A stretch of 55,007 nt of DNA. Source: Polychytrium aggregatum (taxonomy: Eukaryota > Chytridiomycota > Chytridiomycetes > Polychytriales). Below are positions 34,269-47,772 of the stretch, piece by piece. Position numbers and translations under genes: made by a program. Each line of letters starts with the position of its first letter. Within the stretch, counting starts at the first letter, position 1. A model generated the notes under the pieces. That model ran no database searches, was not told the DNA's origin, and worked only from the letters and a program-made list of their open reading frames with translations. The stretch lies in assembly GCF_025602895.1 (NCBI RefSeq), contig NW_026516407.1:1-55007 (forward strand). Direction: 5' to 3'.

Positions 34269-35824
34269 CTCCAGGTCAAAAAAAAAAGGATCAAGGGGAC
34301 GGGAAATCAGATTGGGGTCGAGGTCAGTCGATTCCATATGCCCAGAGCAGATCTCGTGGTGCCTCAATTCAAGCCAACGATCGCCGTTGGTCCCGCCACC
34401 ACAAGATACCGCCAGATCCGAGCCCCCCTCCCACAAGACGGGTCGCCGAATCGTCAGGTCTGTGTGCGGTTGGCGCATGGTGGCTCAATTCAAGTATAGC
34501 CGCAGCCATGCGATCCAAGGACGATCCGGCATAGGACGGCGGGTGGAGCCTCCCCACAATTCGCAGAAGGATCACCGCTCCCTCTTGGCTGCCGCGGGTG
34601 ATCGTGCTTTCATCCAGGTGCCGCGGGCGATACGTACGATTCCAATAGTGGCCATGATGGATATGAGATCGTCGAGCGATGGGCGGATACCGAGGTGTCG
34701 CTGGCGTTGGGCAAGGATTGCTGGCCGGGTCGGCAAAGGGCTGGCGGGGACTGGATGTCCTCCTGGGAAGCTGCGGGATTGGCAGAGCAGACGGCGATGC
34801 CCCCTCGTTGGTCCCGTTTTTGGCCGAGAAGAGCCGCACCGAGAGGCCGCACCGAGAAGCAGCCGAGCAGCGAGGCCGTGTCGAGGACAGCGCTCATTGG
34901 CCCGTGGCCTCGGCCATTGCGACGTGGCTCTCGGTCGCTGGAAGCACAACCCCTTGGCCAGACCCTAGCGTGCCCCACGCCCTTGCCCCACCCCTGAGGG
35001 CACAAGCCAGGCAATTTTCTTGGGTTCATCTTTGGTCGTGGCTGTTGAGGATCCTTGCTTCATCTGTTGATGCGCCGGCCCCTCCCCGACACCATTCCCC
35101 ATGTCCGAGGTATGTACGCGGCGCTGCAGCAGCGGTACTGTGGTGGGCGTGATGCCTCTTGCAGTGCAGATCCTGGCGAGCCTCAGCCACCTGCTCCCCA
35201 TGGCCTCGATGGCTTGTTCCCCAGCCCGATCGCTGCCGTCATACGGGACCTCTAACGACGGCATTCCCTCCAACACGATGCATGCCTCTATACCACAAAC
35301 GCTGTCATCATCAATGCACATCCTCCGAACCCGATCTGCGCCGATGACGGAATCACGCTCCTCGTTTTCGCCGAATGCGTCCAACCCTCCCCGATCGATT
35401 CAATCCATCGTCCACGTCCTCCGTTTTCCTGACGAAAGGATCCATCATCTAGCACGGCACAGGCGGCCGCCTCCCAGGCGTCCGATTTTGGTCGCTGGGA
35501 ACAGAAAAAGGAGCTCCACAAGAAGAATACCGATGCGCATGCCCATCGTCCAGGTCGGTTCACTTGCGGAAGGGACAGCGTCGATCTCGCACTTGGGTCG
35601 TTTGGCGATGACTTGGATTATTCGCCAAAAGAGGCAGCGGCATGCGGCTGGCTGACGGCGCCTGGGCCAGAGCCTGGGCAGGAGCCTCAAGAGCACCTCC
35701 TTGGCCGATCGATCACACAGTCGCTCACATTGATGCTGAATGCCACGCAATGACGGCACATCGACTACCGTTTGTCTCGCCATTCTGTGCCAAACCCGTC
35801 ACTTGTCCTTCGACTCACTTCTCG
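34269..35824. other. Divergent region SEC62-UPF2; probably holds undetected 5' exons
   Basis: About 1.6 kb lie between the first sure exons of SEC62 (-) and UPF2 (+). The SEC62 start codon must lie here. A stretch at about 35478-35550 (+), bordered by CCCAG and GGTCGG, reads ASDFGRWEQKKELHKK..., and its polar, Lys-rich character would suit an N-terminal UPF2 exon, but this is unproven. No other gene was seen. Confidence 0.4.
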
Positions 35825-38800
35825 ATGCCAATCTCACTCCTCAACGATGGCTTTGTCACCCTATTAACGATGGTGCTGGCGGCCAATCGCATCAACTTTG
35901 CCATGTCGACGGGGCTTGCAGACCTCTCCACCTTCGGCAATCTCGATAGTTCCATCAAAAAGAACAACTCCTTTATCAAAAAACTGCGAGTCTCGCTCTC
36001 GATGGAGCAGCTGCCCTCCCTCACCAAGGAGCTGCTCGGCCTCAAGCTCGAAAAGTACATCTCCGAGGTCGTCACGGCCATCTGCGAAGCCAAGCTCAAG
36101 AACTCGGCCGACGTCTGGGCTGCCGTCGAGATCTGCTCGCTTCTGCACCAACGCTTTGCCGATTTCAGCCCGATGCTGACCACACAGCTCCAACGCCAGC
36201 TCGGCCCTCCCCCATCCTATGCCGGCGTCAACCCCGAGCAGCGCGAGCGGGACGAAAACGCCCGGATCTCAAAGCTGCGTCCGGTCCTGCGCCTCTTCAC
36301 GGAGCTCTACGTCGTTGCTGTCATCGTCGACAATTCAAACTCGCGAGAGTTTATCCTCCAAAGCATTTTCAAAGATCTTGTGGGTACCAAGGCTCCTGCA
36401 CAAACCCGTGTGCACATGTCTTCTGCAATCTCCTCGAACTTGGCCTGGATGGAGCCCACTTGCGAGGACAGAGTGTCGGATGCTCTCCCCCTCCCTTCGC
36501 CTTGGTTACTTGCACGCATTCGTTCTGCCATCTTGACCCAACCCCGGCTCCCCACCTCTCCACACCAAGCATGCTACGCTCTACGAGACTCTAACGAAGC
36601 TCCACTTCATTTCCTCTCATATCATATTGTATCACATCATGTCGTATCACACCATATTGCATCGTATCACATCGTATCGTTCGCGCATGGTATCTAGTTT
36701 GCTGTCGACAAGAACCACTTCAACCTGCCTCTTGCCGCCACCTTTGTCAAGTTCTTTGGGGACCAGTTTCTCGGATCTGTGACTCCGAAACGCCGAGACA
36801 GCACCACGAGCTCGTCGTCCAGCCCGACTCGATCTGCCGATGCAGGGTCCAACGTACGACACCTGCCATGCATGGATGTGATGTGATGTCAAGTGAGGTG
36901 GAAGAACCTTGGCTACATAGCACGGCGTGAGGTCAGAGTAGCACCCGGGCATTCGCCACAAAGGAGCTGAATCTGACTCTTGGACCCACCTAACTTCTTT
37001 TCCAGGAGCACGAGCCAGCAAAGAGCCTCGTGGCTCAACCAGTCCAGAATGTCATCCGCACCCTGCTGACCGACTACTTCAACTCCGTGTCTGACCGCCT
37101 GGTCCTGCAGCATAAGGCAAGTTGATCCCTAGTTGGCTGAGCCCAAAAGTGCAAAGGCGCCAGCGGACATAACCCTCGTACAGTGCAGTTCGCAGTCCGT
37201 CTGCATATATCGCCGACGCTTTCCCACGAGTGCTACCGGAGACTTACTCCTCATGGATTCATATATCGCGTCATCCCATCAGTACGTACGCAACATGGAA
37301 AAGGAGAACCACGAGTACTTTATCGCCCGAGGCGAGATTACCGAGGACCGTACCGAAAAATACGAAAAGGCCATGAAGAACTACGATCGCGTCCTCGTTT
37401 CGACCCAAGTCTTGGCCGAGTATCTCGGCACCGACATGCCCGAGCTGCCCGAGGACGAAAAGATCACCCGGGTCGGGGGCATCATTGTTCCCGACGGATC
37501 GAAAGAGAAGGAGGAGCAGGTACAGATTGCGAGACGAGCTCGTCACCTGTGGTTACCTAGGGAAAAGCAGAGCGAATCTAGGCGGACTGTGGCAACACCC
37601 TCGGTTCGAGCGAGATTGCTCGCTTCAGCTCCTGGAAAGACGATATTGTCTCTGACAGCAGGATTATTCTGTGGGGTGCTGATGTTATTGCGCTCTCACC
37701 CACCATATCCTCTCGTTCAGGATGTTGTCGATGGCCCCTGGGAAGATGAGGAGCAAAAGTCGTTTTACGAAAACCTGATCGATCTCAAGCTGTTCGTTCC
37801 CGGCATCTTCCTGGAAAGCCAGCCACGCAAGAAGGACGGAGACAGCAAACCCGCCGACGACGACCTCGAGACTCCCACGTCGGCCCAACCGATCCATGCT
37901 GACGAGGGGGCCGAAGCCGTCTCGATCCTCAACGAGGACGAAGACGGCGACAAGAAGGGCAAGGCCACAAACTCGTCACAAATCCTCCTCGACACTCTGC
38001 TCGGCCGCCTCCCGACAGCAATGAACCGCGACACCATCGACAAGGTCGCCGTGGATTTCTGCTTCCGGAACAGCAAGGGTGCTCGCAAGCGGCTTGCCAA
38101 GGTGCTCGTGTCGGTGCCGCGGCAGCGGCTCGATCTCCTGCCCTATTATGCCCGGCTGATCGCGACCGTGCATCCGTTCATGCCCGACATTGCCTCGGCT
38201 GTTTTGGAGCAGCTCGAGAACGACTTTCAGCACTTTCAGCGGAAGAAGGATCAGAATCTCCTGGAAGAGCGCGTCAAGGTGAGCGACATGCATGTCCAAA
38301 GGGAGTGCGTGAGCGTGGCGCATCTGGACTGGCGAATCGGACAACCCAGCGCTCCGTTGAGCACTCGGAGCAGAATCGAGCACATCGAATGCTTCGGACA
38401 TGTGTCTCGTCGGACTCACCACACCTTTCACCTGCTCGCTTTCGGGTCGGCGTGTGTGCCGGAACAAATGGCTGGACATGGACCCATTCTCGCATTGGAA
38501 CATGGGCACATGGACATATGGACACATCCTTGCATTGACACATCGATACATGGATACACTCCATCCTATGCCAGAACATCCGCTTCCTTAGCGAGCTCAC
38601 AAAGTTCAAGATCACGCCGCAGCACGTCATCTTCCACTGCCTCAAGGTGTGTCTCGACGATTTCAACGGCACCAACATTGAGATTGCCTGCAATCTGCTG
38701 GAGACCTGCGGCCGGTTCTTGTTCAAGACCCCAGAAACCAACGTGCGGACCTCAAACATGGTATGCGGATGGTGGTTGACTCCAGCTTCTGAGGCTGTTT

Positions 38801-41148
38801 ATCTCACGCATGGCAAGACAGTGTCCTGGGTCTCTTCTCAGATCGCAGCGAATGGGTGTGTGCTGTGGGTAGTTAGCACAGGTGCTGCCTCAATCGTCAT
38901 CGACCGTTGCCCATACTCATGGTATTGTCATCATTCCCTGGGGGTTGCCTCGTGTGTTGGTCGATGTCAAACCGATGGGATCGTCCCGCCGACTGTGCTT
39001 GGGGGTATAGCTGGATATCATGATGCGCAAGAAAAACATTCAGCACGTCGACAACCGCCAGGCCTTGATGATCGAGAACGCCTTCTATCAATGCAATCCG
39101 CCGAATCGTCCGGCCACGTCGGCTCGCGAGCGGTCGCCGCTGGAGCAGTACTACAAGAAGCTGATCTACAGCGACCTCTCCAAGCGCACGGTCGACAAGA
39201 TCATCAAGCAGATCCGCAAGTTCGACTGGGACAACCCTGACACCCGCAAGATGCTTGCCAAGCCCTTTTTCAAACCCTGGAAGGTCAAGTTCTCGAATCT
39301 CCACTTGCTGGCCTGTATCGCGAGCGAGATGGCGCTGCGGTACTACCCCGACTTTGGCGTGGCTGTCGTCGACAATACTCTCGAGGAAATCCGCATGGGC
39401 CTCGAGCTCAACCTATTCAAGCTCAACCAGAAGCGCATTTCGCTCATGAAGTTCCTGGGCGAGCTCTACAACTACCGGCTTGTCGACAGCGCCGTGATCT
39501 TCGAGACCCTGTATCTGCTGCTTCAGTTTGGCCACGGTAGGTTTGATGTGGTTGGTGCTTCCTGCGTTGCGACCGCTCGTCAGAGCCTTGGGTGCCACTC
39601 AAGCTGGTGCACCAACTCGGCCAGGGTATTCTGGAGGAGGTGTATGCACTAACGTTTCGTCACCCCCCCCCGGCATCAACATCAACATCAACATAGATCA
39701 AGGTGTTGCCCGCCCCGGCACTCATTGTCTGCTCGATCCACCGTTTGACTTTTTCCGGGTCAGGCTTGTGTGCACCTTGTTGGAGAGCTGCGGCCAGTGC
39801 TTCGATAAGGGAAGCTCCGCCAAGAAGCTCGACCATTTCCTGATTTTCTTCCAGGTAACGCTGGCGTGGCGTGGACGGACATACCTCCCTGCGCCCTTCC
39901 CCCCGATACAGACTCAGGACAGCTGCCACACTGCTCTTGCTGACAACAGGCAGCACTGTCGTCAATACCCTGTCGCTGCGCCGTGTCTGTTCCCGATGCT
40001 CAGCTGTGCTCCGATCGGTTTCGCATAGATGTACCTTTTTGCCAAGATCCCGCCGCCCATGGATGCAGAGTTCATGATCTCGGACATATTCGAGCTGCTC
40101 CGGCCGCGCGCCAAGATTTACGAAAGCTATGAAGAAGTCACCGCCGAGGTCACTCAAATCCTGCTGGAGCAAGCCAAGGCCACCCAAAACGGCGACAAGG
40201 CTGCGCTCGACGAGGAGGACGACGATGACGATGACGACGAGGACCTGGGACCCCGTGGCGGCGAAGGCGACGCCAACGCCGATGCCGATTCGGAAAACGA
40301 GAGTCTGGAGGATGAGGACGTTGGCGACGAGCTCAGCGAGAACGGAGAAAACGTCCGGGTCGTCGATGTGGACGACGACGAGGTCATTGTGCATATGGCC
40401 GAGGAAGAGTACGACGAGGAAGAGGATCTCGAGTTCGAGCGCGAGTTCAACAAGATCATGCAGGAGAGTCTCGATAGCCGCAAGAACGAGCGCCGCGCCC
40501 CGGCATTCGACGCCCCAATCCCGGTCAAGCTGAAGAAGCCGAGCCCCGGCATCCAGACGAGCTCGGTCTATCGCGGCGTCGACTATGACCGTGATGGTTC
40601 ACTCGACGAAGACGAGGCTGGCGGCGAGAGCGGCAGCGGCCAAGTCGTGTTCACGCTGCTGACCAAGAAGGGCAACAAGCAGCAAGCCAAGGCCTTTGAG
40701 CTTCCCGCCGACAGCGACTTTGTCATCAACACCCGCAGCAAGCAAGAGGCCGAGCAGGAAGAGAAGCTGCATCTGAAGAAACTCGTGCTGAGCTATGAAG
40801 AGCGGGAACGCGAGGAGCGCCAAGGTAGGAAGGATGGAGATCGTGCATGTTTCCGCTGCGCTAACGAGTCCTTGGACCGGTGAGACACCATTGGCTTATC
40901 CTGGTATCTGCTCCCATCCCCGTATACTATGATCACTACCCGCCACTACTCCCCGCACCTGAATCCGCACCTCTCATCCGCATCGATGTCTCTGCTGGTC
41001 CTCGCCTCGTGGTGGGCCTCTGCTGGATGGCGATTTGCCTTGAACAGAAGAAACACCCGAAAGCACTCTGCGCGGATCGGTCAGCGCAAGGAAGGGCAGA
41101 ACGGTCTGGTCCAACGCCGGTGGACCCTCTGGGGGGCTCTATGGGTAA
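35825..41148 (+). CDS. UPF2: Upf2/Nmd2, nonsense-mediated mRNA decay factor
   Basis: Upf2 bridges Upf1 and Upf3 in nonsense-mediated decay. Exons with closed phases: 35825-36379, 36698-36853, 37006-37116, 37283-37519, 37721-38278, 38575-38760, 39011-39536, 39697-39854, 40029-40824 and 41048-41148, giving 1127 residues. Three MIF4G-type helical domains are visible: the first from LDSSIKKNNSFIKKL, the second around FCFRNSKGARKRLAKVLV and NIRFLSELTKFKITP, the third from NIQHVDNRQALMIENAFY to FRVRLVCTLLESCGQCFDKG. An acidic Asp/Glu linker and the Upf1-binding end (LLTKKGNKQQAKAFELP) follow. The last small exon ends SGGLYG. The intron at 37117-37282 starts with GC instead of GT. The start at 35825 is provisional; human Upf2 is longer at the N-terminus. 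Confidence 0.93.
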
Positions 41149-41173
41149 GCCGCAGCCTCATGGCACAACGCAC

Positions 41174-41238
41174 GGCACATCCGCACGGCACATCCGCACG
41201 GCACATCCGCACGGCACATCCGCACGGCACATCCGCAC
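41174..41238 (+). repeat. Five perfect 13-bp tandem units
   Basis: GGCACATCCGCAC repeats five times just 25 bp after the UPF2 stop codon, so it is probably transcribed in the UPF2 3' UTR. Confidence 0.95.
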
Positions 41239-41787
41239 GGCATGTGTTAACGCTTCTGATCTTCGTCCCTTTCCGACACCGCCGCGAGCAGCCGCCGTCG
41301 CTGAGCCAGTTCGCTGCCGCTGCGCCGATCTGATCCACTCGCACACCCTCCGAGATGTTCGCTGCGGCCTTGGCACTGTCTGAGCAGGAACCAGCCCATC
41401 TCTCTCCCCTCTCCCGACCGGCATCGCCAGCCGCATTGCCCGGATCGACTGTCTCCGCAGCTGGTCGGCCTCCGGTCTCTCGAAGCGCCGATGCCGCATG
41501 CCCGCGTCCTGGCAGCGCAATTGGCCCAGCGCACAACTCCGCCGCCCTGGATTTTCCATCCGCTTCCGCGTGTGCGGCTTTGCGTGTGGGGCTTCGTGTG
41601 CGTGTGTGTGTGTGTGTACCCGTTCTCGCCGAGACGGCTCTCGCCCTCACTCGGCGCACAGTCTGTGTGCACGCTGTGTGTCCTCGCTCCGGCACCGAGC
41701 CCGTCTCGCACAGCGCCACTGGAGTGGTGCCACGTATGCCCAGAATGAATTCATTATTGATTTGAATTGCCTGCTGCGCACCGCCGG

Positions 41788-41795
41788 TATAAAAA
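41788..41795 (+). promoter_or_regulatory. TATA box of MIX17
   Basis: TATAAAAA lies 121 bp upstream of the MIX17 start codon in a GC-rich context, which makes it stand out as a core promoter element. Confidence 0.6.
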
Positions 41796-41908
41796 GCGCG
41801 CTGTTTCCTGATCAGAGTCGTCTTGGATTGCATCTCTGCCCGGAAGCCATCGTCCAGCCGCAAGCACCCACCACCGAAAGCATCCAGCACCCGCAAGCAC
41901 TCGCCGCC

Positions 41909-42863
41909 ATGCCTCGCCAGTCCCGCCGCTCCACCACCCCGTCCCGCGCCCCTGCTCCTCCCGCGCAGCAGTCTCGCCCTGCGTCCACCACCTCGCACCC
42001 TCCCCCTTCCGCCCATCCTCCGGCCCCTGCCCCGGCTCCCGCGGCCGTCGCTGCTCCTGCGCCTGCTCCTCAGCAGCCCGTAAGTATCGCCTGTCTCTAC
42101 TACATTATCCCCGGTGACACTGGGTCCAGTTGTCGGCCGCGATCCTGTGCCATCACTCCCTTCTCGAATCCGATTCCGAATCCGATTCCGTGGCCTTCGA
42201 ATCATCCTTCATACATGAGCACCGATCGCTTTGGATCCAAACGACACGGGCCCTCCTGCAACACAGTCACTTTGCCAACATCAACCGCGGGAGCGATATA
42301 CATTGGCCATCCCCCTTCCTGTCGACGTCCATGCTGGATTCGGTTGCAAACCAGGACACGAACTGACCGACGGTGTCCTTCTTTTTTGCTTGCAGGGCCT
42401 CTTTGCTCAGATGGCCACTACCGCCGCCGGTGTTGCCGTCGGTAGCGCCGTTGGCCACACCATCGGCGCCGGTCTGACCGGCCTCTTCAGCGGCTCCTCG
42501 TCGACCCCCCAGGAGGTTGCTCCCGCCCCCGCTGCCCCCCAGCAGCAGAACTTTGGTGGTGCCTCCTGCGATGCTGACCAGAAGGCCTTCATGCGATGCC
42601 TGGACGCCAACTCCAACGACATCTCGGCCTGGTAAGTCTCCTCTGTGTGTCGATCTTGAGATCTACCAGATCTTAGCCTGTCATGGGTCGGCATCTGGGC
42701 CACCGATCGCGCCAACCTTGTCGGCTTCCGAACGACAAGCCGACCGCCGAGAACTGATTTTGATCTAATTCGTCTTCTTCTCCTCTCTGCCGCAATCTCC
42801 CCCGCCAGCCAATTTTATCTCGACCAGCTCAAGGCTTGCCAAGCTGCCGCTCGCACCTACTAA
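41909..42863 (+). CDS. MIX17: Twin-CX9C mitochondrial protein, Mix17/CHCHD2-CHCHD10 family
   Basis: This family resides in the mitochondrial intermembrane space and is imported through the Mia40 disulfide relay. Three exons close in phase: 41909-42079, 42396-42631 and 42809-42863, giving 153 residues. The N-terminal third is Pro/Ala/Ser-rich and basic (MPRQSRRSTTPSRAPAP), followed by the conserved glycine-rich hydrophobic helix (MATTAAGVAVGSAVGHTIGAGL). The C-terminal CHCH domain has two CX9C pairs: C-DADQKAFMR-C and C-QFYLDQLKA-C. Exon 3 starts inside the codon of the third cysteine. The length is typical of the family. A TATA box lies upstream. Confidence 0.94.
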
Positions 42864-43175
42864 GCGCAGACTGCGCCTTGACCTCCGGACTCATCGGGGC
42901 TAGGCCATGTGTCTGGGCCCGTTTCTGTTATCCAATCCTGTAGATTTGCCGTCACAACCTTGCATATTCAAATATACTCCTTTTTTTCTCACTCCGCAGG
43001 CACATTTGTGCAACCCAGGTGCTAGACGGCGGCTCCTTCATCTGCCCCAACACTCTAATTCCGCCATCGGCGATGCCGCCTTCAGCACCAACCCGCCGCC
43101 CATCGATTGCGCGCTGCTATGACAGAAGGGCATGGACTTTTGCGAGGTTTATTGCTCCCGCGTCCGCACTCTGTT
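42864..43175. other. Convergent 3' intergenic region MIX17-NUP84
   Basis: These 312 bp lie between two convergent stop codons and hold both 3' UTRs. A T-rich stretch near 42965-42990 is seen. There is no gene or repeat. Confidence 0.4.
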
Positions 43176-46100
43176 TCAATATTTGCTGGCCACGAGTTTC
43201 TTGCCCTGGCTGAGTTTGCTGCCCCAAGCAAAGCCGTTGTCGTCTCCGTCCTTGCCGGTCCTGAGAAGCGACTCGATCGCGGCCTTGCGCACCTTGGACA
43301 GCAGGACGGGGAGCTTCTTGGACTCTTGGAACTCGCTTTCCATCGGTTGCGACGTGACTTCCTGCACGATCGAGATGCTCCGCTCGAGGTTGCTGATGGT
43401 CCGGACCATGAGGAAAGTCCGTGGCGAGAAGGCACGATTGGGCAACACGATCGGATCCGAGGAACCAAGGGACATTGCAAGAGCAAACCGATGCGACGGT
43501 GTCGTGGCAATTGCGTTAACATCAGATACACCCAACAAATAATATCCACCGAACAGCATCAGCAGCAAAGCGATAGTCAAGGTCCTCCGTTGTGCCCAGG
43601 CGGCAGGAAGGGGCTCGCTGGACTGATCGCGATGATCGTCGACAGCACACTTGCTTACCCTGGAATCAAGTCTCTCGTCTCATAGTAGATTTGCTGGAGC
43701 CAGATCACGAGCTCGGGCAGGTAGACGCATCGCAGCAGCTGGTACTCTGCCTTTTGCTCGTCCCCGGCTGGGACGATTGAATCGATTGATCCGGTCGACA
43801 TGCAAGTGCGTTAGCTGTCAGGATCGGCCTGGGATGTGACCCTGGATAACATGTGGCTGCAGGACACTCACCGGTATCGTCCTCAAGGAGAACCTGCAGC
43901 CAGTTGCTGCGGACAACCCTCTCAAGAGCATCGATTGCTCCCTTGGACTCGTTCTGTGTGCATGTCCCCCCCCCAATAAACCACACTCGTAACGTTAGCT
44001 TCGGACGCACAAAGGAGACTCCAAAAGTACTGAGGAGGTACGCACCATCATTTGGATCTGCCACTGAGCCAGATTGGCCTGGTCGCCGGCACTGACACGG
44101 TTGAGGCCATCGATGGTTTTGCTCTGCCTGGACAGGTCGATCGACCGCATAGTTTGTCAGCTCAGAAGTCGCAATTCGCATTTGGCAGCCCACAGCTCGT
44201 CCATTCGCACTGGCTCACCTCGGTCGCTTCATCAAGAGAATGCTCCACTTGGTGTAAGCCTTGACCGCCTCCAGAAACTCAAAGTAAAAGTTGAGCTCCG
44301 ACGTGAGACACTCGATCGAGCGGATGCGGGCCTTGATTTCGGGGCTGTCCTTCATCGAGTCCTCGAGCTGGGCCCGCAACTCCTTGACCCAGTCCGCGAC
44401 AACGTGGTCGAACGTCTGGCGAGCGGCATGGACTCGTCCGTGCACTGAAGCGTAAATAGTGTGTGTCAGGCCGTCTGTTAGCACCCGAGCTCGGCTCGAT
44501 TTGACGGGTCCAGAGCATGCTTGGGTCGAGAGTGGGTACTTAGCTGCCGTTGTACAAGCTTACCGAGGAAACGCCGAATCAGGAAGCTGACTCCGTAGAG
44601 AAGCTGCTCTTGCTGCTCCCGTTGGAACGAAAGCCACTCCAGTGCATAGATCTGGCTGCGATCGAGTTTGCTGAGCGAGTCGTTGATCTGCGTGACCTTC
44701 ACTTCGAGAGAACTTGGAGGGAGACGCTCCTAATCGCAGCATCCCAAGATGAAATTGGGCACGATGCCGACCAATCATAAGAACACAGCCAATGAAAGCG
44801 CTCGTTCGGTGCGTGTGTCAGCAGAGTATCACGACTCTGTGTGGCCGATGCGACTTACCGAAAAGATGCCCTTGACAAAGATGCACTCGACAACTTTGTA
44901 CCCGATGCTCATCATGTCCAGACTGTACTCGAATCCGATCTTCCAGTACTTGTAGCGCTCCTCGGATGAATCATCGATCCCAGCCAAGAAGAGCGAGTAC
45001 ATTTGAATTTGTTGGTCCCGAGGAAGATACGATGTGTAGAGAGGTACGAGGGGCCGCTGGATTCACAACCACGCAAACACAACGTCAAAGTCGATCCAGC
45101 AACAACAGGTGCCAGGATCAGCAACAGCAAGGATCAGGATCAGCAACAACAAGGATCAGGATCAGCAACGCCCATCACCAGAGCGTCAGTCAAAGAGATG
45201 AGCTCGATATACCCGTCCAAGCGCCACTCTTCAGCAGCAAGCTTCAATCCGCATGCACCGTACCTTGTTGCCATCGATCAAGAGCTTTACAAAGTGCCGG
45301 ATCACGTTGTTGGACGCTGCTGCAGGGATAGGATACTCGACGTCGCGGCAGATGAGAATCATGTGGACGACAAACCGAAGGTACTGGGGGAAGTTTTTGA
45401 TTCTGTGAATTGTCCCCCCCCCATTCATCCATCCGTTCAATTAACCAGGCGTTGATTGTAACGGAACAGCCATGGTAGTGTGTCAGCCATCGAATGTTGA
45501 ACATAGTTGCACATTTATCGGCCAAAGAGTGGCGGACGGGTCGTTGAGTGCCGCCTCCTCCCTCCGATCAACGTACCTGTTCTCGGCAGTGGGGGCTTGG
45601 ATATAGCTGCAAATGCCATCGAGAAACTCGGTCATCCTGTTCAGCATCAGGAATGACTGGAACATGCGCATGGGATGGCGGGCGCTGGTACTGTTCACGG
45701 AGACGCTGTCAGCGAAGCAGGAAAGGGTCCGGCTCAAAGCATGGGCCAGCACCGAGCACCCTGCAACAAGCACTCGCGTCAAGGAGCGACAAGAAGCTGA
45801 CTTGCGTTTGCTGCCAGCGGCAATGTGGAGCAGCACCTACCTCAGGGCCGTGATGTCACTTCGGGTCATGTCAATAAGGACCTTCTCGAGCGTACCGGAA
45901 AAGTGGGGCACAAACATCGGAAGCTGGTCGTCGTAGATACCGGGAATCTGGGGGATTTGGGCAAGTGCCTGAAAGAAGCACCGTGGATCGAAAACGAGGT
46001 CAACTCTCGGCCGTGAGCCAGGATGCCTGCCCTGAGACACGTCTCGACCCATCGCCTCCCGCAGAGCGAGCTTACCTCGTCGCACTTGGCCTCAAGCAGG

Positions 46101-47772
46101 GCGCGGATGTATGCCCAGACATGATCTTCCCATGATTCACAAACGGGAATCGTCATGTTCACATCGCCAATTACAGCGGCGAGGAGAGCACGTTCGTATC
46201 GATCGGAGGTGTTCTGCGAGCATCCCAAAGGGTCAGTGCCGGCCGCCGAAGCCTTATCCTCATCTGGGAAGTCATTATGGGAATCGTATCCACTCATGTC
46301 TGCACATGGCCTACTCCGTCTGTGAAGATGCATCGGACAGACGGACACGACGTGTTGGAAGAATCGGCAACGGCGCACGGATTGAGCTTACCCGTGCCAT
46401 CTCATAGCAGACTGCCTTCCAAAGATCGCGATTCACGTTGCCACCAATCTCAGCTTCGCCACCAAAGCCCAGCTCGGCACCGCCATCTGTGGAATGCAGG
46501 ACATGAGTGCAAGAGATGAGTGTAAGAAGTGAGCGCAGGAGATGAGGGGCAACTGCATCAGCGTGGACTTCCAATCCATCGCTCACGGGAACTAATCCAG
46601 CTGGTGCTTCATAAGTCACGCATACACATGCTTGCTCATACGCACCGATGCCGTGATGTGCGCTGAACTCGCTTCCTTGCAGCAGCGCCGCTCGCCACGC
46701 CTGGTCACAGCCTTGGCAGAGCTGAACCAGCTCTTGATAGCGTCCGCGGCGGCAATACTGGAAGACGGTCTCACTCAGCTTGCGATCAAACTCGTCGTCC
46801 TCCGGAGCCAGGGCGCCACGTTCCCGGCTGGTAAGGTCGGGGTCGAACGTATACTTGGTCGAACGCTTCTTGGTCATGGGCCAGTAGCCAGGCCGCTTCT
46901 CGACGGGTTGGAACGGAGGCGCGATCTTCTCGAGCCAGGCAAGGATTCGGGACAACTCTGCCACCTCGGGGTTGGATGCGATCGATTCGCTCACAATCTG
47001 ACTATCGCTCTCGAATGGATGGAAAGGCAGTTTGCTCTTGGGGTCTTCGAGGCGGTAGCTGTTATGGCCAATGGCCAATGGCATCGATCCAGCCAAGTTG
47101 TCAGCATGCTGTTACGGTGCCGTGAGGATATGTGGCAAGGCTCTCAAGCCAACCATCGTCCCCAGCGACAATCGTTGAGGCGACTTGCATGTGCAATACT
47201 GCCGATTGAAAGGATGGCTGTACCTCACCAAGTCTTGAATGAGATGCCAGGAATTGCGCTCGAGCGCCCACATCTCAATCTCATCTCGACTCGCAGACGC
47301 TTCGCGAGACTCGAGATCATCGATCCTGTGGATACATGAGGTAGCCAACAGTTGCGCGAAGCGACAGGTGGTTAATCGCCGGTCGCCAAAAAGCACGCTC
47401 CAAATCGACGCGAAGGGGAGGCCAAGGAGCACTGGATTGTCCAATCGAAGATCCCATGCAGTCGGACCAGGCGTTGGGGCGGAAAGCAACCACATCGTCT
47501 TCGATGCACTATGGCTCTGCATCGTCGCGGAGACGTCGGCCACATTCCATGGTTTCGAAGAACATTCAAGAGACTGCAAAGCCCCGGACCACAGACCGAC
47601 AAGCGCCTCCAAACAGCCACAAGCGCCTGTGAATCGCGGCATTACATTTTTGTGCAGAGCTCGATGTATCGAGGTATGAGCTCCGTCTCTCGATAGTCGG
47701 TTGTTTCCTTTGGGTCGGCCGCCAGCAGGGCAGCAAAGCGGTCGTAGTCGTATCCAAACGACCATGGACCAT
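43176..47772 (-). CDS. NUP84: Nucleoporin Nup84/Nup107 of the Y-complex (5' end incomplete)
   Basis: Nup84/Nup107 is a scaffold subunit of the nuclear pore Y-complex. The gene has many short exons. Three at the 3' end are defined by phase: 43392-43176, 43767-43659 and 43953-43872. The C-terminal exon (LERSISIVQEVTSQ...LLSKVRKAAIESLL) aligns with the human end (LQLADMV...LLQKLRESSLMLL). Other recognised blocks: about 47640-47772 (SFGYDYDRFAALLAADP), 47230-47420, 46640-47060 (EKRPGYWPMTKKR; QLCQGCDQAWRAALLQG), 46080-46230 (YERALLAAVIGDVN...CESWEDHVWAYIRALLEA), 45830-45980, 45240-45420 (FPQYLRFVVHMILICRDVE), and 44240-44450 (LRAQLEDSMKDSPEIKARI). The QAWRA and CESWEDxVWAY motifs are diagnostic. 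The first exon and several internal borders were not settled. Confidence 0.88.

Noticed and set aside
41174..41238. Possible CRISPR-like array
   Set aside because: Five 13-bp units are directly contiguous without spacers, so this is a simple tandem repeat in eukaryotic DNA.
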